Source of the DNA: Whitmania pigra
Taxonomy: Eukaryota > Annelida > Clitellata > Hirudinida > Haemopidae
Length of the DNA stretch: 64,000 nucleotides
NCBI GenBank assembly: GCA_021613335.1
Contig: JAJTWR010000308.1
Coordinates: 3,103,501 to 3,167,500, forward strand
Reading direction: 5' to 3'
The notes beneath the pieces were generated by a model, which was not told the origin of the DNA, did no database searches, and saw only the letters and a program-made list of their open reading frames with translations. Made by a program: the position numbers and the translations under genes. Positions 51,408 to 63,511 of this stretch are shown here, piece after piece; within the stretch, counting starts at the first letter, position 1; the number at the start of each line of letters is the position of its first letter.

Positions 51408-53485
51408 GATGCAGATAACAATTTGCAGTGTTAAGGGCAGATTTCAGCTGTGAGGTTTTGCTAAACAACTGCACATGAAAAATCAATGTGGTATCATGCA
51501 TAAATTTGGTTATCAATGCAAAGCACAATATATATTTTTATAATTGTCTAAAATTTTATTTAGTTTTGTCCAAATCTTTCAGAATATGAATTCTTAATCT
51601 GTAAATGAGTTCAAAGGTCTGACATGTTTGATATTTACCATATGTTGAAATGGTGTCTGTTGAATTACTGAGGCTGTGATTGCTAATTCATACACAAAAT
51701 ATCTGCTACGCATAAATAAATGAGCAGGTTCGTTTTTGCTCAAATGCTCCATTCTTTCAATAAAACCAAATAAAATTATTGGCAGATGCACTCTTATTAA
51801 AAATAAAACCTCATTATACAAATCATATAAAATGCACATAATGGTTTCAATATTCATGTTCTGGCAACTGAATACTAAAGCATATAAAATCTATTTGTAC
51901 ATATGCCAAAGGCATCATGGGTGAGGCTTATCAATAGAATCTACAACTAATCATGTCAAGGAATTCAAAGAATGGTGACTTCATGAAAAATGTAGGACAA
52001 CAAAAATGCAGAATTATATTTATTCAAACTCATCAATTGATTTCAGTAGTCAAATGGACATAATAGTTTGCTCCTTCTTAAAATAATTTCTAATAAATGA
52101 GAGATCCTGCATAACACCAATCAAATCTTAGTTGATTATTGTAATGTAACCATATAGCCTTTTATTTGACAACATTTCATCAAACAACTTATGTAAAATT
52201 TAAGTTTTTAAGTAAATAGTTCACAATTAATTAGCATACTTTCTAGTCAATTAGATACCTAAGACATACATTATAATACATATGGATTTCCTGATTATGC
52301 AGGGATACTTAAAGCATACGTAATCTTACAAGTAACGTAACCGTAAAGAACCGCCAATCCTATTTAACAGCATAATAAAGTTTATCAGAAAAATCTACCA
52401 ACCAGAAAAGTATAAAAACCAGAGCGGCGACAAACAAACGTGCTTTACAGGTCACCTCCTGCTTATAATCGCCACACACCTTTGAGCTAGTAGGAGATGC
52501 CTAAAACCAAATTGACATATTATATATAAAACATTGCATCTAATTTTGGAAGCGGGAAAATTATTAAAACCGGGATCGTGTTTTATTGTAAGTTAGTTTA
52601 TCATAACATATAATAACTAAAAAAATGTTTGACATCGCTTTCAAACGGAATCAATGAAAAACTTTATTTGAGTCTTTTTTAATTTCAATGATTGAATTAA
52701 TGAAAGTATCTAAAATAAAGTTTTCTGCAAAAATATCTGTAATCTCAATTTAATTAATGATGGGAATTTGGTTCAATTTTGAAATGAAATGCCATTGCCA
52801 CGCAAGAGTTCTTTGTTCTGTCCTTGAAGCTCAATGCAGTCTAAAGAAATGAATTTATCAGTTTTTAATCATAGATGTTTGATTATAGGTCTCACAGTTA
52901 TCTTGTCGATCTTCCTTATACATAGCCTAACACCATTAATTTAAGAAATGAATTACTAAAAATAAACTTAGTAATAATAACCCAACGAAACTCATTATTC
53001 TCATAACTTTCGCAAAGGAAAGCTGATGACCTTATTCTTGTACTTATTCCTTTAAGTTATGTCTCGTATTACAAATACTTCTAGATCAGACCATTGCAAA
53101 TGTTTACAAGCATGTCAGGAAATGTAAAAAATAAAACGTATAAAATTATTTTAAATATTTACAATTATAGTAAAATAATTTAGACTACTAAAAAATGTTA
53201 CAAAAGGTTCTCTTAATTTAGTGATCACTTTTCTCACAGTTTGATCAAACCAATCAGGAAGCGAGTGAATATTAATTATAAAAATAAAATGTTAAAATAA
53301 TTAGTTATTAAATTACTTATTAAACACCATTAAAAATTAAATAAATGTTAATTAATATAATATTAAATAGGAAAGTGATAGAAAAACTGATCGGAACATT
53401 TTGAAATTAAATTATTATTCCTAACATTAATCCTTAATCCAAATCTCAATGCCAGATACTAAGTTATTAAAATATACTGATATGG
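51408..53485. other. Upstream of CTR1, no gene seen
   Basis: AT-rich. A GC-richer patch at about 52430-52500 has donor-like sites on the minus strand and could be a CTR1 5' noncoding exon (speculative). Nothing else recognised. Confidence 0.4.
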
Positions 53486-53489
53486 ATCC

Positions 53490-53580
53490 GGTTAGATAAA
53501 CGACATACCAGGGGCGGGAATCGAGCCCGCGCTGCCATCGCGAGTGGCCTTAGTTTTAACCACCATACCACATTTTTGAA
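53490..53580 (-). repeat. tRNA-derived SINE-like element, family B, minus-strand copy
   Basis: Minus-strand A-box-like tggtggttaaaact and B-box-like ggctcgattcccgcc with gatggcagcg between them. The same arrangement is found at 17.3 kb. A full cloverleaf with a proper acceptor stem is not evident, so it is not called a tRNA gene. Confidence 0.5.
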
Positions 53581-54065
53581 TTTTGTTGTATAGCCTAATA
53601 ATAATCATCATCATAATTTAAAAAAAAGCATTTATTGGTTAGATGTTTAAGACGATTATGCTATATATTCATGTTTTCCGTATTAATCATTTATATCGAG
53701 TAATAGTTGTCAAATAAAAATATTTCTATAATAAATAAGTACTCTATTTACAAAAGAAATCATACTGATTAAGCACATAATATTTTTAATCAGCCAAGAT
53801 TTATTCGAAATTAGACCAGCTAATTAAATTATATGAATTGAGCTTAAACTTAAAATCTAAATGTGTTTCAAATAAATGCAGAAAACATGTCATTTAGCAG
53901 AATGGCGCGAAAAGAGCATTTGCTCGACAATTATTCGTCGAGACGATAGATTTTTTGACTATTTTTGGCCAAGTAATTCACACGAAAGAAAAAATTGTCA
54001 AGTGGATAAATTAAAATCTCCATACGAGATATCTCAAGATCAAGGATGGTTTAAGAACTGCCATC
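53581..54065. other. Flank of the nested retroelement
   Basis: AT-rich. The open frame that runs into the retroelement begins at 53876, but its first ~63 codons lie outside the 25-bp direct repeat and look like chance coding of flanking DNA. Confidence 0.45.
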
Positions 54066-55300
54066 TAAGCTCTTGCTGTAAGCGACATACGAATCAAACA
54101 AACCAAAAAAGAGACGCTTCCATGAAGTCCTTTATTGACTGCATATATGATAAGTGTTTGGAGAGGTTTGGGGTCGTTGCTGAGAAACGACCTGTACAAC
54201 CGCAAAAATCTCGACGGCAACGTGAGCTTGAGTGGTTGAAATGCGAGAAGAAGGCACTCCGTCGTCGGTGGAAGAGTGCCAAGGAGGATGAGAAAGCAAG
54301 TATTTCAGTTGAATGGGAAGAGTTGAAGGAACGTGTGAGAAACCTTCGCCGTGCCGAGTGTGTTAGGCAAAAGAACTATGAAAGGAGGAGAGCTCATAGG
54401 AAGTTTTTCAGTGATCCTTATAGATATGGGAGAGCGTTACTCGACCCTACGAAGTCTGGTGAGCTTCGTGTAGGTAAAGACGAACTGGAAGAGCACCTTA
54501 CTAATACGTATCGTGATTCTCTTCGTCACATTCCCCTTCCTGCGGGACAAGACATCCCAGTGGTGCCTCTCCCTACCAGTGTTTTTAGCTTGACATCTCC
54601 GTCGATTGAGGACGTGAGGCGTGTTATTAGGAAAGCTAGGAACCGTTCGGCGCCGGGTCCCAATGGAATTCCCTACCTTTTGTATAAAAGATGCCCTAAG
54701 GTGCTGTATTTGCTGCACTCCCTCATCGAAAGGGCTTGGCAGTCAGGCATTGTAGATGATGAGTGGAGAGTCGCAGAAGGCGTCTATATACCAAAGGAAC
54801 GGTACTCCATTCGCCTAAATCAATTCAGACCTATTTCGCTGTTGAATGTAGAAGGGAAAATATTTTTCTCTTTGATTGCATCGAGACTCACTGAGTATGT
54901 TTTGTCCAATAAGTATGTTGATACATCTATTCAGAAGGGAGATGTTCCAAGCGTGCCTGGTTGCATAGAGCACTCCTCTATGATTTGGGACGCTATTGAA
55001 AGAGCCAAGAGGCTCCGCCTGAGTTTGTATGTTGTGTGGCACGACTTGGCGAATGCATACGGGTCGGTACCACACCGACTCATATGGAAAACGTTGGAGA
55101 TTCATCATGTGCCGCGTCACGTAGTTCAAATTATTCAGACGTATTTTGACGGGTTTATGATGAGGTTCTCCACCAAGACGTACACGACTAAGTGGGTTCC
55201 TCTGGAGGTGGGTATTGCAATGGGGTGCGCAATATCACCCTCCCTTTTCGTACTGGCGATGCAATTTCTGCTCAACGCAGCCGGGTCTAATGTTCCATAG
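54066..55300 (+). mobile_element. Outer retroelement, 5' part (reverse transcriptase)
   Basis: Encodes a basic/coiled N-terminal region (RRQRELEWLKCEKKALRRR), then APGPNGIPYLLYKRCP, FRPISLLNVEGKIFFSLIA, motif A in VVWHDLANAYGSVPH and motif B in GIAMGCAISPSLFVLAM. The frame is interrupted at 55300 by an inserted LINE; the remainder resumes near 58090. The sequence type is that of a widespread animal RT family with an FMDD active site. Clade assignment (R2/NeSL-like, endonuclease of the restriction-like type) is tentative. The 25 bp at 54066-54090 recur at 58771-58795. Confidence 0.87.
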
Positions 55301-58089
55301 GCGCATTTAGGTAAGGGTCTCTATATCCTCTGTTTCAACCCAACTACCTTTGAATCTCTACCCGTTCACATAAACAAAGACGCCAAACACATAAACCTAC
55401 TGACAATATACAGGACTGGAAACATAGAGACTCTGTTTTTCTCAGAACTCTCGGAGCTACTGCGTCGTTTTGTCATTGGCTCCCCGACACTGTTTGTTAC
55501 TGGGGACATAAATATTCACCTTGAAAAGACTGATGATTCGAACAGCCTGGTCTTCAGTAATCTCATTTCATCTTTTGGCCTCAGACAGATTGTTGCCGGT
55601 CCCACCCATGATTGCGGTGGAACCCTGGACGTTGTCCTTGAGAGAGACGACGATGGCTTACCCGCTACGGCGGTCGAGAAGTTGGAAAGTGGTCTCTCTG
55701 ACCACAAACTTCTAACTTGGATGACTTCGTCCTCAGTCCCTCGTCACATACCAGATGCAAATAAGGTCAGGCTCTGGAGGAATCTTGAAATGCCTCTCTT
55801 CGAACGACTTCTCAGCACCTCTCCTTTGACCAACCCAGAGATGTGGACCTCCATGGATGTTGATTGCCTGGCTGAGCTTTACAATGACACTCTCAATGAG
55901 GTAGTCGAGAGGTCCCTCCCCCTATCGAAGCCACGCTTCTACAAATACAGACAGCCGTGGTTTGATGCTGAGTGCATGAGGGTGAGATCACATCTGACTC
56001 GACTCAGAAGACGGCGTGCCAGCACCGACATCATCAGGGCTTGTGCCCGCTCGTATGCTGCTCTGCTACATCAAAAGCGTCGTAACTACTACGCCAGGCG
56101 CATAGCAGAGGTGCGCCATCCTGCCAGAAGATGGAAGCTCATCGGAGATGCTACTGGTTTAGGCAGCGTCAGAAACAGATTGGCTGCTCCGGCCCCTTTA
56201 GTCTACCGCGAGTACCTTGACGGAAAATTGACCGTTCAGCCACGAGTGATGCTCCACCACCTCACTTCCTTCCCTGTGTCACAGATTCGGGGCTGCAGCA
56301 ATTTCAGCCAACCTCCATAGGCGAGATCTATGAGCTCATCACCTCCCTCCCCCACAAGCAGTCAGGACTTGACCCAATACCCACTTGGTTGCTGAAGAAG
56401 GTCTCGCATGTTCTTGCTCCATTTGTCGTTCATCTGTTCAACAAATCCTTACTCCTGGGTCAAGTTCCCCGCTCCTTCAAGATGGCACAAGTTCAGCCCA
56501 TACTCAAGAAGCCCACCCTCGACCTGTTAGCACCTTCATCGTTCCGCCCAATATCGAATCTAAGCGTTATTTCAAAGCTTCTCGAACGACTCGTACTTAG
56601 ACGCCTCCTGTTCTACCTCAACAGCAATGCTCTCTTTCCCAGCACACAGTCTGCCTATCGACCGCATCACTCCACCGAGACTGCCGTACTGAAAGTTGTG
56701 TCCGACATACGCATGGCACTTGATGCAGGTCAGGTCTCCCTCCTCCTTCTGCTGGACATGTCAGCGGCCTTTGACACCGTTGACCATGACATCCTCATCG
56801 CCAGGCTGGATGAAACATTTGGAGTTCGTCACAATGCACTGCAGTGGTTCAGAAATTATTTGTCGGAACGACATGAGACAATAGCGTCGTCACAATCTGC
56901 AAGTCCCACCCATCTTGTGCAATCGGGCGTTCTCCAGGGATCTGTCTTAGGACCAATATTGTTCACATTATATGTGGCTGACATTGAAAGCATCATCTCC
57001 AAACGTAGACTTTTTAGTCATCAGTATGCCGATGACATTCAGATCTACGGCAACTCCAGACTTGAAGATGCCCTTACCCTTGTTGGTCGTTTGTCGGACT
57101 GCCTTCACGATATTATTTCCTGGACAGCCTCCAATAGGCTACTACTCAATGCTGACAAAACTGAAGCAATCTGGTTCGGCACCCCGGCTTGACTTGGTCA
57201 CATCAGTGACCTCCCGCTCCAGCTGGCGGGTTCTTCCATCACCCCTTCACGGACAGTCAGGAACCTGGGGGTCTACTTGGACTCTTCCCTTTCCATGAAG
57301 TCCCATGTAAATCGGGTTGCTGCTGCTTGCTATGCCAAGCTTCGCATCCTCAAGGAGGCGAAGCCATTCTTACCACCTGAGGCTTTCCGGTCTCTCACTA
57401 TTCAATTTATTCTATCGCGACTTGACTACTGCAATTCTCTGCTGGTTAACGTCAATCACCAAGTCATTAGCACCTTCCAGACCGTCATGAACGCGGCTGC
57501 CAGGCTCATACAAGGAGGGAGGCTATCGGACCATATCTCCCCGGTACTTGCTAATCTTCACTGGCTGAATATCCCGGAGCGGGTGCTGTACAAGACTGCC
57601 CTCCTAGTCTACAAGGCCGCCACAGGTCAAGCCCCTCGGTACTTGACTGAACTACTGATCAGTACCACAGCTGTCCCTGGCAGGGCATCACTCCGCTCAT
57701 CCGAGACTAGGACCCTGGTCGTTCCACGGTCTCGCAGTGTCAGGCAGGGTGATCAGGCCTTTTATGTCGCCGCTCCCGTGATCTGGAACCTGCTTCCTCC
57801 GAACATTCGTCTGGGGCAGTCGTCAGAAGCCTTCAAATCCGGACTGAAAACCCATCTATTTGTGACCTCATATCAATAATTCTTTAATCTATAGTTTGTT
57901 TTTTGTCCCTGTCTCTATTATTTTATTTTACTCCATTGTGTTCACTCACTTTTATTTTATTCTTATCTTATTTTATTTTATTTCATACAGACTGCATATT
58001 TGTGAGATTTGGTTCGCCGTGCCTTTACATCCCTTCGGGATTACATCGAGCACGTAAAATATTGGATAAATAAATGTAAATGTAAATGT
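55301..58089 (+). mobile_element. CR1/L2-type LINE inserted into the outer retroelement
   Basis: 5'-truncated LINE of about 2.8 kb. The AP-endonuclease C-terminal part survives (VTGDINIHLE near 55500, SDHKLLTW near 55700). A linker (55682-56320) and reverse transcriptase follow: SSFRPISNLSVISKLLERLV, LLLLDMSAAFDTVDHDIL, VLQGSVLGPILF, QYADDIQIY, LLLNADKTEAIWFG, then the conserved C-terminal SRLDYCNSLL, LHWLNIPERV and SEAFKSGLKTHLF. There is a frameshift between 55682-56320 and 56389, and a TGA at 57190-57192. The 3' end carries a (taaatg)n tail (about 58070-58089). The YADD active site is intact, but the ORF is broken. Confidence 0.92.
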
Positions 58090-58795
58090 ATATGCCTTCG
58101 GTGAAAGCGTTTATGGATGACACAACCCTAGTAATGAATAGAAGACCGGCAGTTCAGAACACTTTGAACAAGTTCAATGGCCTTCTTGGGTGGTGTCCAA
58201 TGGCTTTTAAATTTGCGAAGTCGAGAAGTCTTGCCCTTGTTAAAGGGAAAGTCTGCAGCGACATCTCGTTTGTTGTAGCGGGTCAACGGGTTCCTACAGT
58301 TTCCGAGGCTTTTCACTACCCTGTAAGAAAAATAGACTCCCTCCGAGGAGAGACATTCTTGCAGAAGCTAATGATTGGACTGTCGCAGTCGACCTGGAAG
58401 GTTTGAGACAATATTCCCAGCTGCTTAGGGATAGCGGCAGGACGCCGGATGTTGTTCTCGTTTCGTCGTCGTCAGGCGCTCTCATTCTGATAGAGTTGAT
58501 TGTCCCGTGGGAAGATAGGATCGAAGCAAGTAATGTGCTGAAAAAAGAGAAATACTCTGAGTTAGCGAAAGATCTAGATGTGAGCGGGTTTTGGGTAACG
58601 CTAATGCCCATTAAAGTTGGGGCGAGAGGTTTTCACCGACAGGGACACCCGCCTGATCAACGGGTGTGTGGCCCACCCCTCTAGAACGTCAGGAGTTCGG
58701 GCCGAAACGTTTGATGACATGGGCACTCCTCTGATGATTCCCTGTCGGTTAGCTCCGCGGTAGGAGTTTCTAAGTTCCTGCTGTAAGCGACATAC
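58090..58795 (+). mobile_element. Outer retroelement, 3' part (RT motif C and PD-(D/E)XK-like domain)
   Basis: Resumes with motif C as KAFMDDTTLV, then FKFAKSRSLALVKGKV. After a frameshift comes GRTPDVVLVS...LILIELIVPWEDR...VLKKEKYSELAKDL and MPIKVGARGF. PD followed about 14 residues later by E-L-I, then Lys, fits a PD-(D/E)XK restriction-like endonuclease, the type used by R2-like retroelements. The element ends without a poly(A) tail at 58770, just before the second copy of the 25-bp direct repeat. Confidence 0.8.
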
Positions 58796-59094
58796 AAACC
58801 TCATTGTTCATCTGCTGTTCCTCCCTTGTTTTTAACCCTATGAAGCAAAAAGGTATTTCCCTTGTTTCATTTTTAATTAAATGCTTACGTACATAAGATG
58901 TTCGTCTTATCTTCAAAACTTGCATATCACAACAATACTAAAAATTTAATTATTAAACATCGAGCTTTCAGAGTTTTATAAATGTTCGTGATTCTGACCA
59001 ATTTTGTTTTTCTTATCAAATGGTAATCTAAATTTGTGGTAACACCTTTTAAAGCGTTAAGTAAGCAACTCGTCCATGTTAATTTGTATTTAGC
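58796..59094. other. Flank between mobile elements
   Basis: AT-rich, nothing recognised. Confidence 0.5.
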
Positions 59095-59300
59095 GGATTT
59101 CTTGAGTGCCTTATGTATCCGAACAGGATGCGAATATACTTCTTAATCGATCCACCATTTATATAGCGCCCTTACCCGAGGGCGCTCCCTGCAGGCACGC
59201 AACCCTCTACGCCAACTCGCACGCTAATTCTCAATTCCACATGCCGAACCACAGACAAACCACTATCAACTTTAACCAGGAAACCAAATAACTAATTGAA
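59095..59300 (+). repeat. Dispersed hairpin repeat, copy 1
   Basis: Shares gagtgccttatgtatcc, acttcttaatcgatccacca, atatagcgcc and gcgctccctg with the copy at 63350. Contains a 7-bp stem AGCGCCC (59165-59171) / GGGCGCT (59180-59186) with loop TTACCCGA. Family unknown; no coding capacity. Confidence 0.7.
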
Positions 59301-59776
59301 AAACAAACAATATTCACTGGATGTCTATAAATGCTGTTTGAATATGAAATTCGAAGAGAAAATTTGATTAGTGATGGATTTCAATGAGATTTCAATTATG
59401 AAATGACGTTTATCTAGAAACGCCTTGCAAAGAAGGCGAATATCGTGATAGATATTTTCAGTGAGTCGTCAGAAGTAATTTGAAAAGGTTTAAGAGATTC
59501 CATACGATTCCGCCCTTGCAGAAATGATTAATTTGTTGTAAGCTGACACATTCGTTGAGATACATGCTAATAAATACTTGAATTAAATACCTAAAATACT
59601 TAGGACCTGCTTCTTCGATATATAATTTTTAAACATTTGCAAATACTTTTTAAGGTGGCATGGACCAAAACATTCGAAGGAACTTTCACACTGAATATAG
59701 TTTCATGCATTTCAAATAATTACTTTCAGAAGGATTGGATAAGGATCCAAAAGATTGACATCCATTTTTCTTCTCT
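59301..59776. other. 3' flank of the ADAMTS-like gene
   Basis: AT-rich, likely the 3' untranslated region of the minus-strand ADAMTS-like gene. No other gene. Confidence 0.45.
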
Positions 59777-62700
59777 TTATACGTATAGACTCATGTCTGT
59801 TGTCTGATGCGATTCGTCGACATAATTTGTAGTGCTTTGGTGAAGAGCTTCACCAACTTCTGCATCGAGTGCACTAATGGTGATGGAGGTGGTGGTTGGA
59901 GGAGTGCAAGGAATTCTATTGCACTTTCTCGAGTAAACGGGCATTGACCTTTGATCACAAAACATTGGATCGGTTTTAATGTTTTCTCCATTTTTGTGCG
60001 TCATGCACTGTATTAATCTTCGCTGGATGCCATAGTTTCCACAGGAAGCTGAGCATGTCGACGGATCCCATTCTTCTTCGTACCACCTGAGACATTTAAA
60101 AACATTTACTACTGCAAACTGTGAAATCGTTTCTTCCCAACCAATAAGTCAAAGAGCAGGACTGCGTGTTGCAAGCTCTTTTGGTCGGATTGTATTTCTG
60201 TTGGCTACAGAATCCCTCAGAAATTGCACCACTGTCTTTTTTGATGCACGTAAGGATCTCGTACTGGTAACCTTAAAAATATCATCGCCTTTTCATTTAT
60301 TATTATTCATTTTTAGGATCCTTACAAATTGGCCATAATTAATATTTATGATTGTAAACCATTGATATATAATCATAACAACTAATAATGACATAAATTC
60401 AATATAAATTGATTAACTGTTATCTATATTGTGGACAATAGAATTTACTTTTACTCTTTACTACTATTTTTTCTATATGCAAATGGCTTGGAAAGTTTCT
60501 TTAAAATTTTGTTTTTTAAAGAAATGTTAGGACAATGAGTAAATAGTCACACAAATTCCAACTTAACCGTGTGATATCATATACATTTAACAATATGCAT
60601 TAAATATGCTACATTAAACAATATAACGGTTAATACTCATAGAAACCCTTTAGAAAGACGAAGCATAATTTAGTTTAGTTTATTAACTTATATTTTAGAA
60701 ACAATAACTAACATATATATCTTAATATTTAACTAATTAATAACAACTGTTAAATTAATTATTGCTGTTCAAAATATTAATTGTAAAAAAAGTTTAAATT
60801 CGCACCAGTTCCGCATCGCTTGGAGCAATTCGTCCAGCCAGAGAAGGACCAGACGTAGGAAAAGTAACTTTCATCATTGAACATTCTGTTTTGTAGAGTT
60901 TCATTTGTGGCCACGAATCCAGATGATCCATTAAGAGGAATGATGTACTCGTATTCAATCCAGGTTTTGATGGTATTTGATAAGGAATACACCTGAATTT
61001 CAAAAAGAGAATTTAAAAAGAAAAACTTAGTATTGCTAATTCACTTTGATATGATTTGATATGTTTTCGTTAAGTCCACATCTAACCAAGAAGTCAACAG
61101 GGCTAAGGAGGGGACCCTTCGAAGCAATAGATTCTCCCTCAGCAAATCCGTTGAAATAGGTGAATCCAGCTCTGTTTGCCACAAACTTTTTCGATTCACT
61201 TTGATTTGTCCTCCCGTTTAAATACCAGGCTTCAGTGTTCGAGTCTCTCAAAGCTTTAAAGCGAAAACAACAAAATTTCTAGTGACACTGACTGCAGAAA
61301 CAACGTATTAGAATTGGAACGAACCGAAAAAGTGGGCGAGATGTGGTTTTGAATGTCTTTCCCGGATAATGACATTTCGTGAGCCTTTCGGTAACACCAA
61401 TAAATGATGATATTCTGAAATAATCTTTTTGTGAGCTTATGGTAACTTAATCAACGATATGATTACTTAGTCTTAGATTACTTCGAACTAAAAATTTGGA
61501 GGAACAATTAATCAGAACTTACCTTTCATAGGCAAAAGATTGTCAAAGTGTCCTTTCACTTTTTCACAATTTTTTCCATTCCCTCCACATTCTCCACATT
61601 GATCGTCCCTCTTCTGAGAGAACATCACACCATCGCATCCTATGGACTTCAGTAACACTTAATTACACCTATTTTACCTCATCAATACTTAAATAGTTAC
61701 TGAAAAAGTAATCCGAACCTTGCAAGAACCCTTGAAGCAACGATCGTGTGGGTTGTCATAAGAACAAAATGTTCCATCTATCAAGTGATCCACCAACGTA
61801 TCTCCTGTTTCTTGTGACACGCAGAGAAGTTTGCATTGTTGGGAGCCTAAAATATTTAATTTCAACGTTTGATTTAGATTTTTAATAACTACATCTAACT
61901 TTTTTATCATCAATCAATTTATTCAATTCATTGATTAATCAATAACGTTACAATAGCACCAAATGTGGCTATTGCACATATTTCTTCTTAATCACTATAA
62001 ATTGACAGCTGAAGTTGAATACATAAATATTGCGAACGCGTTTTGTAAATGAATGTTTTTTCAATTCACTTCTGTCGCTCTCGTATGGTAGCCAACGATG
62101 TCTCATGTTTTGATGGAAGGATTTGTTGTTGTGCATTTCGCACTGTTCAGCTCTGAAGTCGGATGCATTTTCACACGGCTGTCATTAAAGTTCAATCTCA
62201 ATACATCAGGTTTTTAAGTAAATAAACATATTATTTATATTCAACATTATTTATCGTTACAAATGGTTTATTATCACCGTAGAATTGAATCACTAGTTAT
62301 GCACAAGAAATTGAACTTATCAAACTTAAATCAACTTGAATTTGGAACAAACTTCTCTGTTGCAGATGTGAAATTCTTCTGCTGGTCCTCTGCATGGTCT
62401 CCCAAATTCACTGGGACTGAATGGGAACAAAAAAAAAACGAAATGACTGATGATGAATGATCGTGATTCATTAAGCAGCCAACCTTGGGTTGTTGCATCT
62501 TCTTTCTCTAAATTGGAATCCCGATCCACACGATCGAGAACATGCACTCCATTCCTGCCACACTGACCAACCTCCATCTATTGAGATGTTTGTCTTTACC
62601 ACGCAATATTCGTCCATGCACCACTATTTAGTTAAAAGACCATTGCTGAATATTCGACTAAATTAATATTGAAATAAAAGCAAATTAGATATTATTTTTA

Positions 62701-63263
62701 ACCAAATAAATATGGTATTTTCATCCAGTTTTTATTTGGTGTAATCTGTATTAAATGACTTGAAGATGAAAGCTGAAAAAACTGTCGATATTTTAAGTCT
62801 AAATTTCAACAACAGTTTTCAATAATCTAACATTTGTGTCATACATCGTTTTAATTTGGTGTACTGAGTTGTTCGTGACCAGAAAAATTCAGCAATAAAA
62901 TAATAACGTTACGCTAAAATCAACAGACAACCTTTCCCGATCCACAAATCGTGCCAGGCATGGGTGGACTATTTTTCGTCATGCAGAATCCCGTATATTT
63001 GTTGCTCTTGTAACATGAAAGCATTCTGCAAGAATGTTCAAGAGATACCTGATATCAACAATCAATCAGTTTATTCATTGTAACTGTTAATCGAGAAGAC
63101 CAAACGTTTTGACAAACAAAAGATCTCACATGGGGACAGAATGCAAAATCGTGCCCAAATTCTTGACGACACTGCTCGTCCAAACTCCAATTCTGTCCGT
63201 AGGTGTCTGAATACCTGATAATAGGAGGATCTTCCGGTGCCATGTTCAGACAGGTGGCATACC
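59777..63263 (-). CDS. ADAMTS-family protein, C-terminal portion (partial at 5' end)
   Basis: Secreted, matrix-associated metalloprotease family. Only the ancillary C-terminal half is in the window. Domains run from high to low coordinates. Disintegrin-like: [19 protein letters not shown] at 63131-63263, then [23 protein letters not shown] and [10 protein letters not shown]. First TSP1: [19 protein letters not shown]. Cys-rich: [53 protein letters not shown]. Spacer: [18 protein letters not shown] and [15 protein letters not shown]. Second TSP1: [16 protein letters not shown]. Third TSP1-like: [19 protein letters not shown]. It ends TDMSLYV. Nine or so short exons with GT-AG borders. The signal peptide, prodomain and zinc-binding HExxHxxGxxHD catalytic domain would lie beyond 64000, or may be missing; the window cannot show which. 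Confidence 0.88.
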
Positions 63264-63349
63264 TGTAAATTGAGAGGCAAATAATAACGAAAAATGTAAC
63301 TTAAACGTCATTTAGATTGTATTTTTTTGCATTTGTATTTATCTGATTT

Positions 63350-63511
63350 TTTTCAGTGCCTTATCTATCCAGATAGGATGTGTAGGCACTTCTTAATCGG
63401 TCTACCATTAATATAGCGCCACAACCCGATGGCGCTCCCTGGCGGTGCGAGCTGGGTTGCGAACACGACTGTTGCTTTTCACAGCGGTTCGCAGGAACGC
63501 AACCTTCTGAG
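63350..63511 (+). repeat. Dispersed hairpin repeat, copy 2
   Basis: Relative of 59095-59300. Stem AGCGCCA (63415-63421) / TGGCGCT (63430-63436) with loop CAACCCGA: the loop-closing pair changed from C-G to A-T while pairing was kept. A further potential stem, AGTGCCT (63355-63361) with AGGCACT (63384-63390), is present here. Confidence 0.7.

Noticed and set aside
53499..53577. Candidate tRNA gene on the minus strand
   Set aside because: A- and B-box-like motifs exist, but the cloverleaf is incomplete and the core is shared with a repeat at 17.3 kb, so a SINE head is more likely.
53876..54065. N-terminal 63 codons of the outer retroelement frame as part of its protein
   Set aside because: They lie before the probable 25-bp target duplication and show no similarity to the family, so they are most likely flanking DNA that happens to be open.
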